A DNA stretch of 6,383 nucleotides from Actinomycetota bacterium (GCA_003162235.1 PMMN01000075.1:32534-38916), one strand, 5' to 3'; shown: positions 1 to 5,599, counted from the first letter of the stretch. Translations and numbers: made by a program. The notes: generated from the letters alone by a model not told the origin.

Positions 1-492
1 CTGGGCGAGGCGCTGCGGCGGATTGCCGAAGGCGCCGCGATGATCCGCACCAAGGGCGAGGCCGGCACCGGCGACATCGTCAACGCGGTCCGCCACATGC
101 GCGCGGTCTACGGCGGTATCCGCCGCCTCGGCTCGCTGCGCGAGGAAGAGCTCTACGCCGAGGCCAAGAACCTGGGCGCCCCGGTCGAGCTGGTCAAGTG
201 GGTGGCCGAGAACGGCAAGCTCCCGGTCGTCACTTTCACCGCCGGCGGCATCGCCACTCCCGCCGACGCCTCGCTCTGCATGCAGCTCGGCGCCGACGGC
301 GTCTTCGTCGGCTCGGGCATCTTCAAGTCGGACGATCCGGCTCCCCGCGCCAAGGCGATCGTCGAGGCGACCACGCATTTCCAGGATCCCGAGGTCCTCG
401 CGCGCGTCTCGCAGGGCCTGGGCGAGGCGATGGCCTCGATCTCGACCGCCGGTCTCGACGAGGGCCAGCTGCTCGAGACTCGCGGCTGGTAA
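1..492 (+). CDS. pdxS: Pyridoxal 5'-phosphate synthase, PdxS (synthase) subunit, 3' part
   Basis: This is the C-terminal 163 residues of PdxS; the frame is open from the first base, so the start lies upstream of the window. PdxS condenses ribose 5-phosphate, glyceraldehyde 3-phosphate and PdxT-supplied ammonia into pyridoxal 5'-phosphate in the cytosol. The sequence shows [10 protein letters not shown] with the second catalytic lysine (Lys149 in Bacillus numbering), then the GGIATPADA strand and the phosphate-binding [14 protein letters not shown] motif near the end of the (βα)8 barrel, and a normal C-terminal tail. Full-length members have about 295 residues, so roughly 130 are missing. The glutaminase partner pdxT lies about 1.3 kb downstream, separated by two minus-strand genes instead of adjoining directly. 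Identification is very secure. Confidence 0.97.
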   Translation: MGEALRRIAEGAAMIRTKGEAGTGDIVNAVRHMRAVYGGIRRLGSLREEELYAEAKNLGAPVELVKWVAENGKLPVVTFTAGGIATPADASLCMQLGADGVFVGSGIFKSDDPAPRAKAIVEATTHFQDPEVLARVSQGLGEAMASISTAGLDEGQLLETRGW

Positions 493-531
493 TCACCAGC
501 GGAACTTTTCTCCCCTTTCCTGAGGAAGCCG

Positions 532-561
532 GACGAACTCGGTCGAGACGAACGAGTTGTC
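532..561 (+). terminator. Weak hairpin after pdxS
   Basis: GAC plus AACTCG (532-541, one bulged G) pairs with CGAGTT plus GTC (553-561) around an 11-base loop. It lies in the 119-base gap between convergent pdxS and the DUF805 gene, where a terminator is expected. The following GATTCTTAG is only mildly T-rich, so this is a tentative call. Confidence 0.3.
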
Positions 562-611
562 GATTCTTAGAGCGAGACCCGATGAACAGGCCAGGTACCC
601 GGAATATCTGG

Positions 612-989
612 CTAAGAGCGTGCTGGAGCGACTTTCGGATTCGCGCCGTACTGGTTCTCGCCGGCGTCGCTGTCCTGCGCCATGAAGACGATCAGGATGA
701 TGGCGCCAATGAGAGGGATGAGAGCTATCAGGAGCCACCAGCCACTGCGGTTGGTGTCATGGAGTCTTCGGATACCGACGGCGATGCTGGGGACGAGCAC
801 CGCCAGGGCGTAGATGGTGCTGAGGAGACCGACGGTCGCCTTGGAGTCGTAGGTCCCGATTCCGCGATCGATGATATTCAGCGCGATGCTGATCAGGAAG
901 TTGAACAGAACGAAGTACCAGTACTCGCTTCGTCTGGAGCGGCCTTCGAAGACCGCGTATTTCTCGAGCACCTCCAGGTACCAGCTCAA
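612..989 (-). CDS. DUF805 family small membrane protein
   Basis: This 125-residue protein matches the DUF805 (YhaH/YhaI-like) pattern. It has an N-terminal YAVFEGRSRRSEYWYF motif, then hydrophobic segments at roughly residues 23-40, 50-70 and 83-103. The family hallmark IRRLHDTNRSGWW precedes the last segment, and it ends with the usual NQYGANP tail. It should be an inner-membrane protein; the family has no established biochemical role. The start is TTG (987-989), chosen because AGGGAG (complement of 996-1001) sits 6 bases upstream and the protein then begins at the usual family position. An ATG 5 bases upstream is out of frame and hits TGA after two codons. GC content is about 60% over 661-780 and 53% over 901-960, below the neighbours. 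It is convergent with pdxS and downstream of the SDR gene on the same strand. Confidence 0.9.
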   Translation of the reverse strand: MSWYLEVLEKYAVFEGRSRRSEYWYFVLFNFLISIALNIIDRGIGTYDSKATVGLLSTIYALAVLVPSIAVGIRRLHDTNRSGWWLLIALIPLIGAIILIVFMAQDSDAGENQYGANPKVAPARS

Positions 990-995
990 TCCATG

Positions 996-1001
996 CTCCC
1001 T
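996..1001 (-). promoter_or_regulatory. Shine-Dalgarno fixing the TTG start of the DUF805 gene
   Basis: On the minus strand AGGGAG is followed by 6 bases and then TTG at 989-987. The only nearby ATG (994-992) is one base from the site and out of frame, so the site supports TTG as the real start. Confidence 0.65.
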
Positions 1002-1033
1002 TCGCTTGGCAGGACTTCTTACGACTCGCGCAG

Positions 1034-1049
1034 CGTAACAACGGTTACG
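1034..1049. other. Hairpin between the SDR and DUF805 genes
   Basis: CGTAAC (1034-1039) and GTTACG (1044-1049) form a perfect 6-bp inverted repeat around AACG. It sits in the 87-base gap after the SDR stop and 45 bases before the DUF805 start. There is no T tract on the minus strand, so it could be an operator or an attenuating hairpin as easily as a terminator. Confidence 0.35.
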
Positions 1050-1076
1050 GCCGGATACGGCGGAGCGGTCGGGGCC

Positions 1077-1766
1077 CTACCAGGAGATCTGCTTCTTCTT
1101 CTTGAAGAAACCGCCGGTAGGTCCGCCGTCGGGAAGCGTGGCGAGCCAGACGATCGTCTCGGCGCCCTCCTCGGTGCTGAGCGGAGCGGAAGGGCCGCCC
1201 ATGTCGGTTTTGACCCAGCCGGGATCGACCGAGTTGGCGAGGATGTTAGTGCCGCGCAGCTCGTCGGCGAGGATGCGGGTGAGCGCGTTGAGTGCCGTCT
1301 TCGAGAGACGGTAGCCGGGCGAGTGACCGTTCATCTCGGCTAGCTGAGCCATGCCGGTGGAGACGTTGACGATGCGACCGTAGCCCTGGCGCTGCATGAT
1401 CGGAACGATTTGCTGGCAGATGCGGTAAGGGCCGAGCGTATTGACCTCGAAGCCGAGACGAACGAGCTCGGTGGGGACGTGCAGCGCGCTCGTATCGGGG
1501 TGAGCGCGATCGGGTGCAATGGCCGCGTTGTTCACGAGCGTATCCACTCGCGCGAGCTCGCCCAGGCGGGCGATGTCCCCCTCGCTGGTGATGTCGAGTC
1601 GCAGCGCCGTCACGTCGAGTCCCTTGCCCCGAAGCGCGCCTGCCGCCTCTTCGCCCTTGTCGGGATCGCGCGCACCGAGCAGCACCGTGTAGCCGAGCCG
1701 GCCCAGCTGGCGGCAGACCTCCAGTCCTATACCGCGGTTTCCTCCGCTGACGAGCGCGACGGGCAT
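1077..1766 (-). CDS. Short-chain dehydrogenase/reductase (carbonyl reductase-like)
   Basis: This 229-residue protein is a classical Rossmann-fold SDR using NAD(P)H for carbonyl/alcohol interconversion; its substrate cannot be read from sequence. It has the cofactor motif SGGNRGIG (residues 7-14), a GARD strand end with Arg33 that hints at NADPH preference, LDIT (57-60), the NNAA motif (79-82), and a catalytic set of Asn109, Ser136, Tyr152 and Lys156 (YRLSK). PGWVKTDMGG and the GPTGGFF tail resemble the plant/bacterial carbonyl reductase-like subgroup. The ATG at 1764-1766 is preferred because the first β-strand follows immediately. A GTG at 1809-1811 would add 15 residues but has no ribosome site. 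The tail ends FFKKKKQISW, encoded by four AAG codons, where relatives commonly have an acidic residue. It is divergent from pdxT. Confidence 0.92.
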   Translation of the reverse strand: MPVALVSGGNRGIGLEVCRQLGRLGYTVLLGARDPDKGEEAAGALRGKGLDVTALRLDITSEGDIARLGELARVDTLVNNAAIAPDRAHPDTSALHVPTELVRLGFEVNTLGPYRICQQIVPIMQRQGYGRIVNVSTGMAQLAEMNGHSPGYRLSKTALNALTRILADELRGTNILANSVDPGWVKTDMGGPSAPLSTEEGAETIVWLATLPDGGPTGGFFKKKKQISW

Positions 1767-1811
1767 CTCCAGGACAATGATTCCAATTACGCGGGCGGCG
1801 AAACCTGACAC

Positions 1812-1820
1812 CTAGACTAG
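1812..1820. promoter_or_regulatory. Palindromic -10-like element between SDR gene and pdxT
   Basis: CTAGACTAG is a perfect 9-base palindrome centred on A1816. Read on the plus strand it gives TAGACT (1813-1818), 5 bases before GTG 1824 and 8 before the pdxT ATG. On the minus strand it gives TAGTCT (1819-1814), which would start transcription near 1807, about 40 bases ahead of the SDR ATG. Both fit TANNNT. No convincing -35 is visible in either direction, so this is a candidate shared bidirectional promoter. Confidence 0.45.
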
Positions 1821-1826
1821 GAAGTG

Positions 1827-2420
1827 ATGACGGAGCCACTTCGCGTAGGTGTTCTGGCAGTTCAGGGGAACTTTCGCGAGCACCTGGCCATGCTCCGGCG
1901 CCTGGGCGCGACGCCGAGCGAGGTGCGGAAGCCGCACCAACTCGACGGGCTCGACGGGTTGATCATCCCCGGCGGCGAGTCCACAGCGATCGGCAAGCTG
2001 GTGCGCGCCTACGAGCTAGAGCAGGCGATCCTCGGTTTCGAGGGCGCCATCTTCGGTACCTGCGCCGGCATGATCCTGCTCGCCCGGGATGCCGTTGACG
2101 GCTTGCCGGGCCAGCCGCTGCTCGGTCTGATCGACATCGTCGTCCGCCGCAACGCCTACGGGCGTCAGGTGCACAGCTTCGAGACCGACCTCGAGTTGAA
2201 GGGCGCGAGCGAGCCCTTGCGCGCCGTCTTCATCCGCGCGCCCTGGATCGAGCGCGCCGGTGCGGACGTCGAGATCCTCGCCGAGCACGACGGCCGGCCC
2301 GTACTGGCGCGCGAAGGCCGTATCCTTGTCGCGGCATTCCATCCCGAGCTCACCGACGACACGCGCGTCCACGAGCTCTTCTGCGAGGTCGTACGGGAGG
2401 CAGCGAGTGTCCGGTCATAG
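1827..2420 (+). CDS. pdxT: Pyridoxal 5'-phosphate synthase, PdxT (glutaminase) subunit
   Basis: PdxT is a class I glutamine amidotransferase-type glutaminase that releases ammonia and channels it into PdxS for vitamin B6 synthesis. The 197-residue protein starts with [13 protein letters not shown], has the oxyanion-region PGGEST (residues 48-53), the nucleophile Cys79 in GTCAGM, and the His172/Glu174 pair in FHPEL, so the catalytic triad is complete. [12 protein letters not shown] (108-119) is also conserved. Length is normal for the family. The ATG at 1827 is adopted. GTG at 1824 is directly adjacent in frame and would be the first codon of a leaderless mRNA if the TAGACT at 1813-1818 is the -10; AGGA (1819-1822) is 4 bases from the ATG, closer than ideal. 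The gene overlaps yebC by 14 bases, implying one transcript and coupled translation. Confidence 0.97.
   Translation: MTEPLRVGVLAVQGNFREHLAMLRRLGATPSEVRKPHQLDGLDGLIIPGGESTAIGKLVRAYELEQAILGFEGAIFGTCAGMILLARDAVDGLPGQPLLGLIDIVVRRNAYGRQVHSFETDLELKGASEPLRAVFIRAPWIERAGADVEILAEHDGRPVLAREGRILVAAFHPELTDDTRVHELFCEVVREAASVRS
2395..2400 (+). promoter_or_regulatory. Shine-Dalgarno deciding the GTG start of yebC
   Basis: GGGAGG lies inside the end of pdxT and is followed by 6 bases and GTG at 2407. The protein starting here reads [13 protein letters not shown], the invariant YebC N-terminus, so start and site confirm each other. Confidence 0.85.
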
Positions 2421-3162
2421 CAAGTGGTCGTCGATCAAGCACAAGAAAGGCGCCGCCGACATCAAGCGCGGCAAGCTCTTCTCCAAGCTCTCGCGCGCCA
2501 TCATCGTTGCGGCGAAGGAGGGAGGCGGCGATCCCGACGCCAACCTCGCGCTTCAGAACGCCGTCGAGAAGGCGCGCTCCTACTCGATGCCGAAGGACAA
2601 CATCGAGCGCGCGATCGCCAAGGGAGCGGGCGAGGGCGCCGGCGGGCAGGCCTTCGAGACCGTCATCTACGAGGGCTACGGAGCGGGCGGCGTGGCGATC
2701 ATCGTCGAAGCCCTGACCGACAACCGCAATCGCACCGCGTCCGATGTGCGCCACACCTTCTCCAAACACAGCGGCAACCTCGGCACCGACGGCTCGGTCG
2801 CCTGGATGTTTGAGCGGCGAGCGGTAGTGCTCGTGCCGGCGGACGGAGTGGACGAGGACGGCCTGATGCTGGCGGCGGCCGAGGGTGGGGCGGACGACGT
2901 CTCCGGCGATGGCTCCAGCTTCGAGGTCACGAGCGCGCCCGAGGCGCTGAGAGGCGTGCGCGAAGCGATCGAGGCCGCAGGGTTCCCGATCGAGTCGGCC
3001 GAGCTGACGATGCTGCCGAAGACGACCGTCGAGCTTTCGGACGAATCGACGGCTCGCACCGTGATCAGGCTGGTCGAGGCGCTGGAGGAACTCGACGACG
3101 TACAAGAGGTCTTCGCCAACTTCGACATCCCCGACGCGATCCTCGAGGCCGTCGTCTCGTAA
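2407..3162 (+). CDS. yebC: YebC/PmpR family protein (TACO1-like)
   Basis: This 251-residue protein is a complete YebC/PmpR family member. The N-terminal domain carries [20 protein letters not shown] and an FSKLSRAI helix. It is followed by [46 protein letters not shown], and a [15 protein letters not shown] segment near 121-135. An acidic C-terminal portion ends FANFDIP. Family members have been described as DNA-binding regulators (PmpR) and more recently as translation factors that relieve ribosome stalling, matching mitochondrial TACO1; which role applies here is not visible. The GTG start overlaps pdxT by 14 bases and has a strong ribosome site at ideal spacing. Position between pdxT and ruvC is the conserved actinobacterial placement. 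The usual neighbourhood with ruvCAB is retained but interrupted by two genes. Confidence 0.95.
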   Translation: MSGHSKWSSIKHKKGAADIKRGKLFSKLSRAIIVAAKEGGGDPDANLALQNAVEKARSYSMPKDNIERAIAKGAGEGAGGQAFETVIYEGYGAGGVAIIVEALTDNRNRTASDVRHTFSKHSGNLGTDGSVAWMFERRAVVLVPADGVDEDGLMLAAAEGGADDVSGDGSSFEVTSAPEALRGVREAIEAAGFPIESAELTMLPKTTVELSDESTARTVIRLVEALEELDDVQEVFANFDIPDAILEAVVS

Positions 3163-3187
3163 CTGGTCGCCGGGGAAGATCGGTGTT

Positions 3188-3235
3188 TCGGCGCCCTCTC
3201 CAGAAAGCCGCGACGTGTTCCGAAGAGGGCGCCGA
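3188..3235. terminator. Bidirectional hairpin between yebC and the collagen-like gene
   Basis: TCGGCGCCCTCT (3188-3199) pairs perfectly over 12 bp with AGAGGGCGCCGA (3224-3235) around a 24-base loop. It starts 26 bases after the yebC stop and ends 26 bases before the stop of the convergent collagen-like gene. There is no T tract on either strand, so it would be a U-less terminator or an RNA-protecting 3' stem-loop. Confidence 0.65.
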
Positions 3236-3260
3236 TTAGAGTGGTTGCTTCGGTAAGCGT

Positions 3261-3736
3261 CTAGGGCGAAACGCAGATGACCCAGACCCGCGCCGTGACC
3301 GTACCGCTACCCGTGTTCCTGATGGCGCCTTTCCACCCCGTCGAGGTGGTATTGCTCGCTACGTAGGGGACGGGGGCGCTATAAGCCACGACCGGTACCG
3401 CGCCGCCGGTCAACGTAACGTATCCGTGGCACCGCCTGTCGCGACCTCTCCTGCACTACAGTCCGCCTCGGCGCCTGACAAAGTCGCATCCGCCGTGCCA
3501 TCGGCGTAGCGCTTGACGACGTGAGTCGCTCCGGTAGCTCCGGTAGCTCCGGTAGCGCCCTTCGCTCCCTTGGCTCCCTTAGCGCCCTTGAGCTTGGTGA
3601 GCACGCTCGGCTTGATCTGCTTGGTCGAGGTGATCAGGTAGTGGCTCGCGGCAATGCTCGTTCCGGTCGACGCCACGAACAGCGCCAGACAAGCGATTAC
3701 GGTTGCCGGCGACGGTTTCCTGAGCAGTTTGCTCAT
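3261..3736 (-). CDS. Short collagen-like secreted protein, frameshifted
   Basis: The ATG at 3734-3736 has AGAAGG (complement of 3743-3748) 6 bases upstream. The product begins MSKLLRKPSPATVIACLALF, a basic then hydrophobic signal/anchor segment (about residues 11-30), followed by SHYLITSTKQIKPSVLTKLK and seven Gly-X-Y triplets (residues 51-71: three GAK, four GAT). A globular C-terminal domain with Cys93 follows. This frame stops at 3410 after ...VATGGATDTLR. The remainder of the expected domain continues in another frame (GYVTLTGGAVPVVAYSA ... ARVWVICVSP) to TAG at 3261-3263. The span is 476 bases, one short of 159 codons. One inserted base within 3424-3436 would give a 158-residue protein reading ATGGGHGYVTL. 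Proteins with this leader and C-terminal domain are, to my recollection, common in Thermoleophilia; function is unknown, probably extracellular. It may be a real pseudogene or a sequencing/assembly indel. Confidence 0.8.
3528..3590 (-). repeat. 9-bp tandem repeats encoding collagen-like Gly-X-Y triplets
   Basis: Seven 9-base units run in tandem. On the plus strand they are three identical GCTCCGGTA copies (3528-3554), then four related units of the form GCKCCCTTN (3555-3590). They encode GAT and GAK triplets on the minus strand. The identical copies suggest recent duplication or homogenisation. Confidence 0.8.
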
Positions 3737-4014
3737 TCCTAACCTTCTTTCAGTCGAACTACGGTGGCTGGCATGCTGACGGGCGAGCCCGCCTCTGTTA
3801 AAGATCGGACCGATAAAAGAAGGGGCGTACGGCCGCCGAGCTGCGCGCATAGATGAACCACCGCGGCCCGCGCGACTGCTTCACGGGCAAGCGCTACGAG
3901 CCCGTCCCTGCCGAGATCGCGAGATGGTCTTGGTGTGAGTCTTAGACCGGAAGCAGCTGAGCGTGCGCGGGCTTGCGGCTTGTACTACGGTTAGTGCAGC
4001 GCTTGCGGATACTG

Positions 4015-4063
4015 GGGCGGGTCCGGACGCTGGGGGGTGTCTAGGCCCGCCCTCTTCTTCTCT
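4015..4063 (+). terminator. Intrinsic terminator-like hairpin upstream of the lipoprotein gene
   Basis: GGGCGGG (4015-4021) pairs with CCCGCCC (4046-4052), extended inward by a T-G wobble (4022/4045) and a C-G pair (4023/4044), giving 9 bp around a 20-base loop. It is followed directly by TCTTCTTCTCT, a pyrimidine/T-rich tail in the plus-strand sense. No confident plus-strand gene precedes it before yebC, some 850 bases upstream. Confidence 0.45.
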
Positions 4064-4111
4064 CGAGACGCTCACGTTTCTTCCCCTTCTGGCAGCCGTG
4101 CTCGGGACGTA

Positions 4112-4139
4112 TTGACTTCATGGCGCTCGTACATATGCT
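4112..4139 (+). promoter_or_regulatory. Sigma-70-type promoter of the lipoprotein gene
   Basis: TTGACT (4112-4117, five of six matches to TTGACA) and TATGCT (4134-4139, four of six to TATAAT) are separated by 16 bases. Transcription would begin about 7 bases after the -10, at or next to the GTG at 4146 or the ATG at 4149. It is the best promoter in the window and predicts a leaderless or nearly leaderless mRNA. Confidence 0.65.
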
Positions 4140-4148
4140 CCAAAGGTG

Positions 4149-5036
4149 ATGCGGATTCGCACCGTCCTGATGCTCGTTCTGAGCGCTCTCGCGCTGGTGC
4201 TCGTGCTCGTGCTGAGCGCCTGCGGGGCGTCGAGCGTGAAGTCGTCGGTCGACCCGGTCGCCGTGGCCGCCGAGAAGACCGTTACGGCACAGACCGTGCA
4301 CGTCTCGATGACGATGAGCGAGGAGGCGTCTTCTCTACCGGCGCCGTTTACGATCGCGGCTGACGGAGTCGAGGATTTCGCCAACCGGCGGGCCGCGATG
4401 AACATGGACATGTCGGCGCTCGCCTCGCTTACAGGTGGGCGCCTGGGCTCGCCCGACGACTGGAAGATCGAGACGGTCATGGACGGGCTCACCATTTACA
4501 TGCATGCGCCCTTCTTCCAGACGGCGCTCAAGCTGGACAAGCCCTGGGTCAAGATCGACATGGAGAACGTTGGCAAGCAGGCCGGGCTCAATCTCTCCAG
4601 TCTGATGAGCTACGACCCGACCCAGTGGACGCAGTACCTCGACTATCTGCGTGGCTCTGAGGGGGCCGTGGTAATGGGGCACGAGCTGGTGCGCGGCGTA
4701 CTGACCATGCACTACGAGGCGAGCGTCGATTTCGACGCCTACCTGAACTCCCTCTCCGGCGACCGGCGCTCGGCGGCGAAGGCGGCGCTGGACAAGCTGA
4801 ACGAGCTCGGTAAGCCGCAGTACGGGCCGTTCGAGGTCTGGGTCGATGCCCAGGGCCGGATCAGGCAAGAGACGTTCGACTACTCGATCGACAGCGGCAA
4901 CTCGTCGGTCGGGAGCGTCAAGACGAGCTTCAAGCTCGAGTTCTACGACTACGACGTGCCTGTCTCGATCACCATTCCGTCGCCCGATCAGGTCGTTGAT
5001 CTGATGCAGGTCGCCGGTTCGCTCGGTAACGGCTGA
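4149..5036 (+). CDS. Exported lipoprotein, LppX/LprAFG-like
   Basis: This 295-residue protein has an N-terminus MRIRTVLMLVL with two early arginines, an uninterrupted hydrophobic run to residue 22 and a lipobox LSAC with Cys25 as the predicted lipidated residue after signal peptidase II cleavage. The mature part resembles the actinobacterial LppX/LprAFG lipoprotein fold: TVHVSMTMSEE, a GVEDFANRRAAMNMDM strand pair, VMDGLTIYMH, KPWVKIDMENVG, a QYLDYLRGS helix, VRGVLTMHYEASVDF, FEVWVDAQGRIRQ and a C-terminal IPSPDQVVDL. In that family such β-sheet pockets carry lipids or glycolipids; here a role in envelope lipid handling is only inferred. The start may be GTG 4146 (one extra residue) or ATG 4149. 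AAAGG ends only 2 bases before the ATG, so a leaderless start is likely. A single-gene unit before ruvC is probable. Confidence 0.85.
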   Translation: MRIRTVLMLVLSALALVLVLVLSACGASSVKSSVDPVAVAAEKTVTAQTVHVSMTMSEEASSLPAPFTIAADGVEDFANRRAAMNMDMSALASLTGGRLGSPDDWKIETVMDGLTIYMHAPFFQTALKLDKPWVKIDMENVGKQAGLNLSSLMSYDPTQWTQYLDYLRGSEGAVVMGHELVRGVLTMHYEASVDFDAYLNSLSGDRRSAAKAALDKLNELGKPQYGPFEVWVDAQGRIRQETFDYSIDSGNSSVGSVKTSFKLEFYDYDVPVSITIPSPDQVVDLMQVAGSLGNG

Positions 5037-5098
5037 GCCGCCCCGGCGTCGCTCCACTTCTTCCCGGGCGCGGCGGAACCGACGTCCGACGCCACACC

Positions 5099-5104
5099 TA
5101 CAGT
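5099..5104 (+). promoter_or_regulatory. -10-like hexamer before ruvC
   Basis: TACAGT fits TANNNT and ends exactly 6 bases before the ruvC GTG at 5111. The bases between (CTCGTC) contain no Shine-Dalgarno. No clear -35 is seen. The spacing is what a leaderless ruvC transcript would require. Confidence 0.45.
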
Positions 5105-5110
5105 CTCGTC

Positions 5111-5599
5111 GTGAAGGTTCTCGGCATCGATCCTGGCATTGCTGCATGCGGGTACGGAATCGTCCAAGGAAGCGGAAACCGCCTTCAGGCGCTCGGCCAC
5201 GGCTGGTGGCGAACGTCCCCCGGGGAGCGGCTGGAGGTGCGCTTGCGGACTCTCTTCGAAGGGGTGAGCGAGCTGATCGCCCGCGAGCAGCCCGATGCCG
5301 TCGCGCTCGAAGAGTCCTACGTCGGCGCCGACGCCCGCATCGCGCTCTCTGTCGGGCAGGCACGCGGCGCCGTGCTCGTCGCCGCCGCGCTGGCCGGCAT
5401 TGACTGCTTCGAGTACCCACCGGCACACGTCAAGCAGGTGACCTGTGGCTATGGGCGCGCCGACAAAGCGCAGATGCAACGGATGGTGAAGACGATCCTG
5501 CACCTGAAGGAGATCCCGACTCCCGACCACGCCGCCGATGCTCTCGCGGTGGCGATCTGCCACGCGCTGGCGCCGCCGCTCGAGAGGCTGGCGGGATGA
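5111..5599 (+). CDS. ruvC: Crossover junction endodeoxyribonuclease RuvC
   Basis: RuvC is the dimeric, metal-dependent resolvase that cuts Holliday junctions delivered by RuvAB. The 162-residue protein opens with KVLGIDPGIAACGYGIV, placing catalytic Asp7. Glu67 lies in VALEESYVG, before the SVGQARG motif, and YPPAHVKQ matches the conserved P-x-x-VK segment. The C-terminal active-site motif TPDHAADALAVAICH supplies His140 and Asp143. His replaces the aspartate found in E. coli RuvC (Asp138), a variant known from Thermus RuvC, so the enzyme is expected to be active. The GTG start is well supported by homology but has no Shine-Dalgarno. The stop TGA overlaps the ruvA ATG (ATGA), implying translational coupling. 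Confidence 0.96.
   Translation: MKVLGIDPGIAACGYGIVQGSGNRLQALGHGWWRTSPGERLEVRLRTLFEGVSELIAREQPDAVALEESYVGADARIALSVGQARGAVLVAAALAGIDCFEYPPAHVKQVTCGYGRADKAQMQRMVKTILHLKEIPTPDHAADALAVAICHALAPPLERLAG

Larger units (their letters stand above)
3737..4148. other. Gene-poor divergent intergenic region
   Basis: These 412 bases separate the minus-strand collagen-like gene from the plus-strand lipoprotein gene. They hold the collagen-like gene's ribosome site (3743-3748), a palindrome ATCGG-A-CCGAT at 3804-3814, and a 30-codon open frame at 3853-3945 with no ribosome site or recognisable product. There is also an 8-base direct repeat GCTTGCGG (3971-3978 and 4001-4008), a terminator-like hairpin at 4015-4063 and the lipoprotein promoter at 4112-4139. 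No tRNA fold or recognised riboswitch was seen. Confidence 0.6.

Noticed and set aside
198..1343. Plus-strand open frame of 381 codons
   Set aside because: It runs out of frame through pdxS and antisense to DUF805 and the SDR gene, all with clear family motifs. The translation is Arg/Gly/Asp-rich without recognisable domains, as expected for a high-GC shadow frame.
2350..3105. Minus-strand open frame of 251 codons opposite yebC
   Set aside because: yebC is unambiguous from end to end; the opposite frame is open because of codon bias at high GC.
3881..4075. Minus-strand open frame of 64 codons in the intergenic region
   Set aside because: There is no ribosome site, no signal peptide, membrane segment or known motif, and its composition (Ser/Arg/Pro/Ala) looks like translated noncoding GC-rich DNA.
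5045..5093. Inverted repeat GGCGTCG / CGACGCC between the lipoprotein gene and ruvC
   Set aside because: Seven base pairs around a 35-base loop with no T tract is weak in such GC-rich sequence; not strong enough to call a terminator.
4335..5426. Minus-strand open frame of 363 codons
   Set aside because: It is antisense to the lipoprotein and ruvC, both well supported. The translation is arginine-rich low-complexity sequence with no motif.
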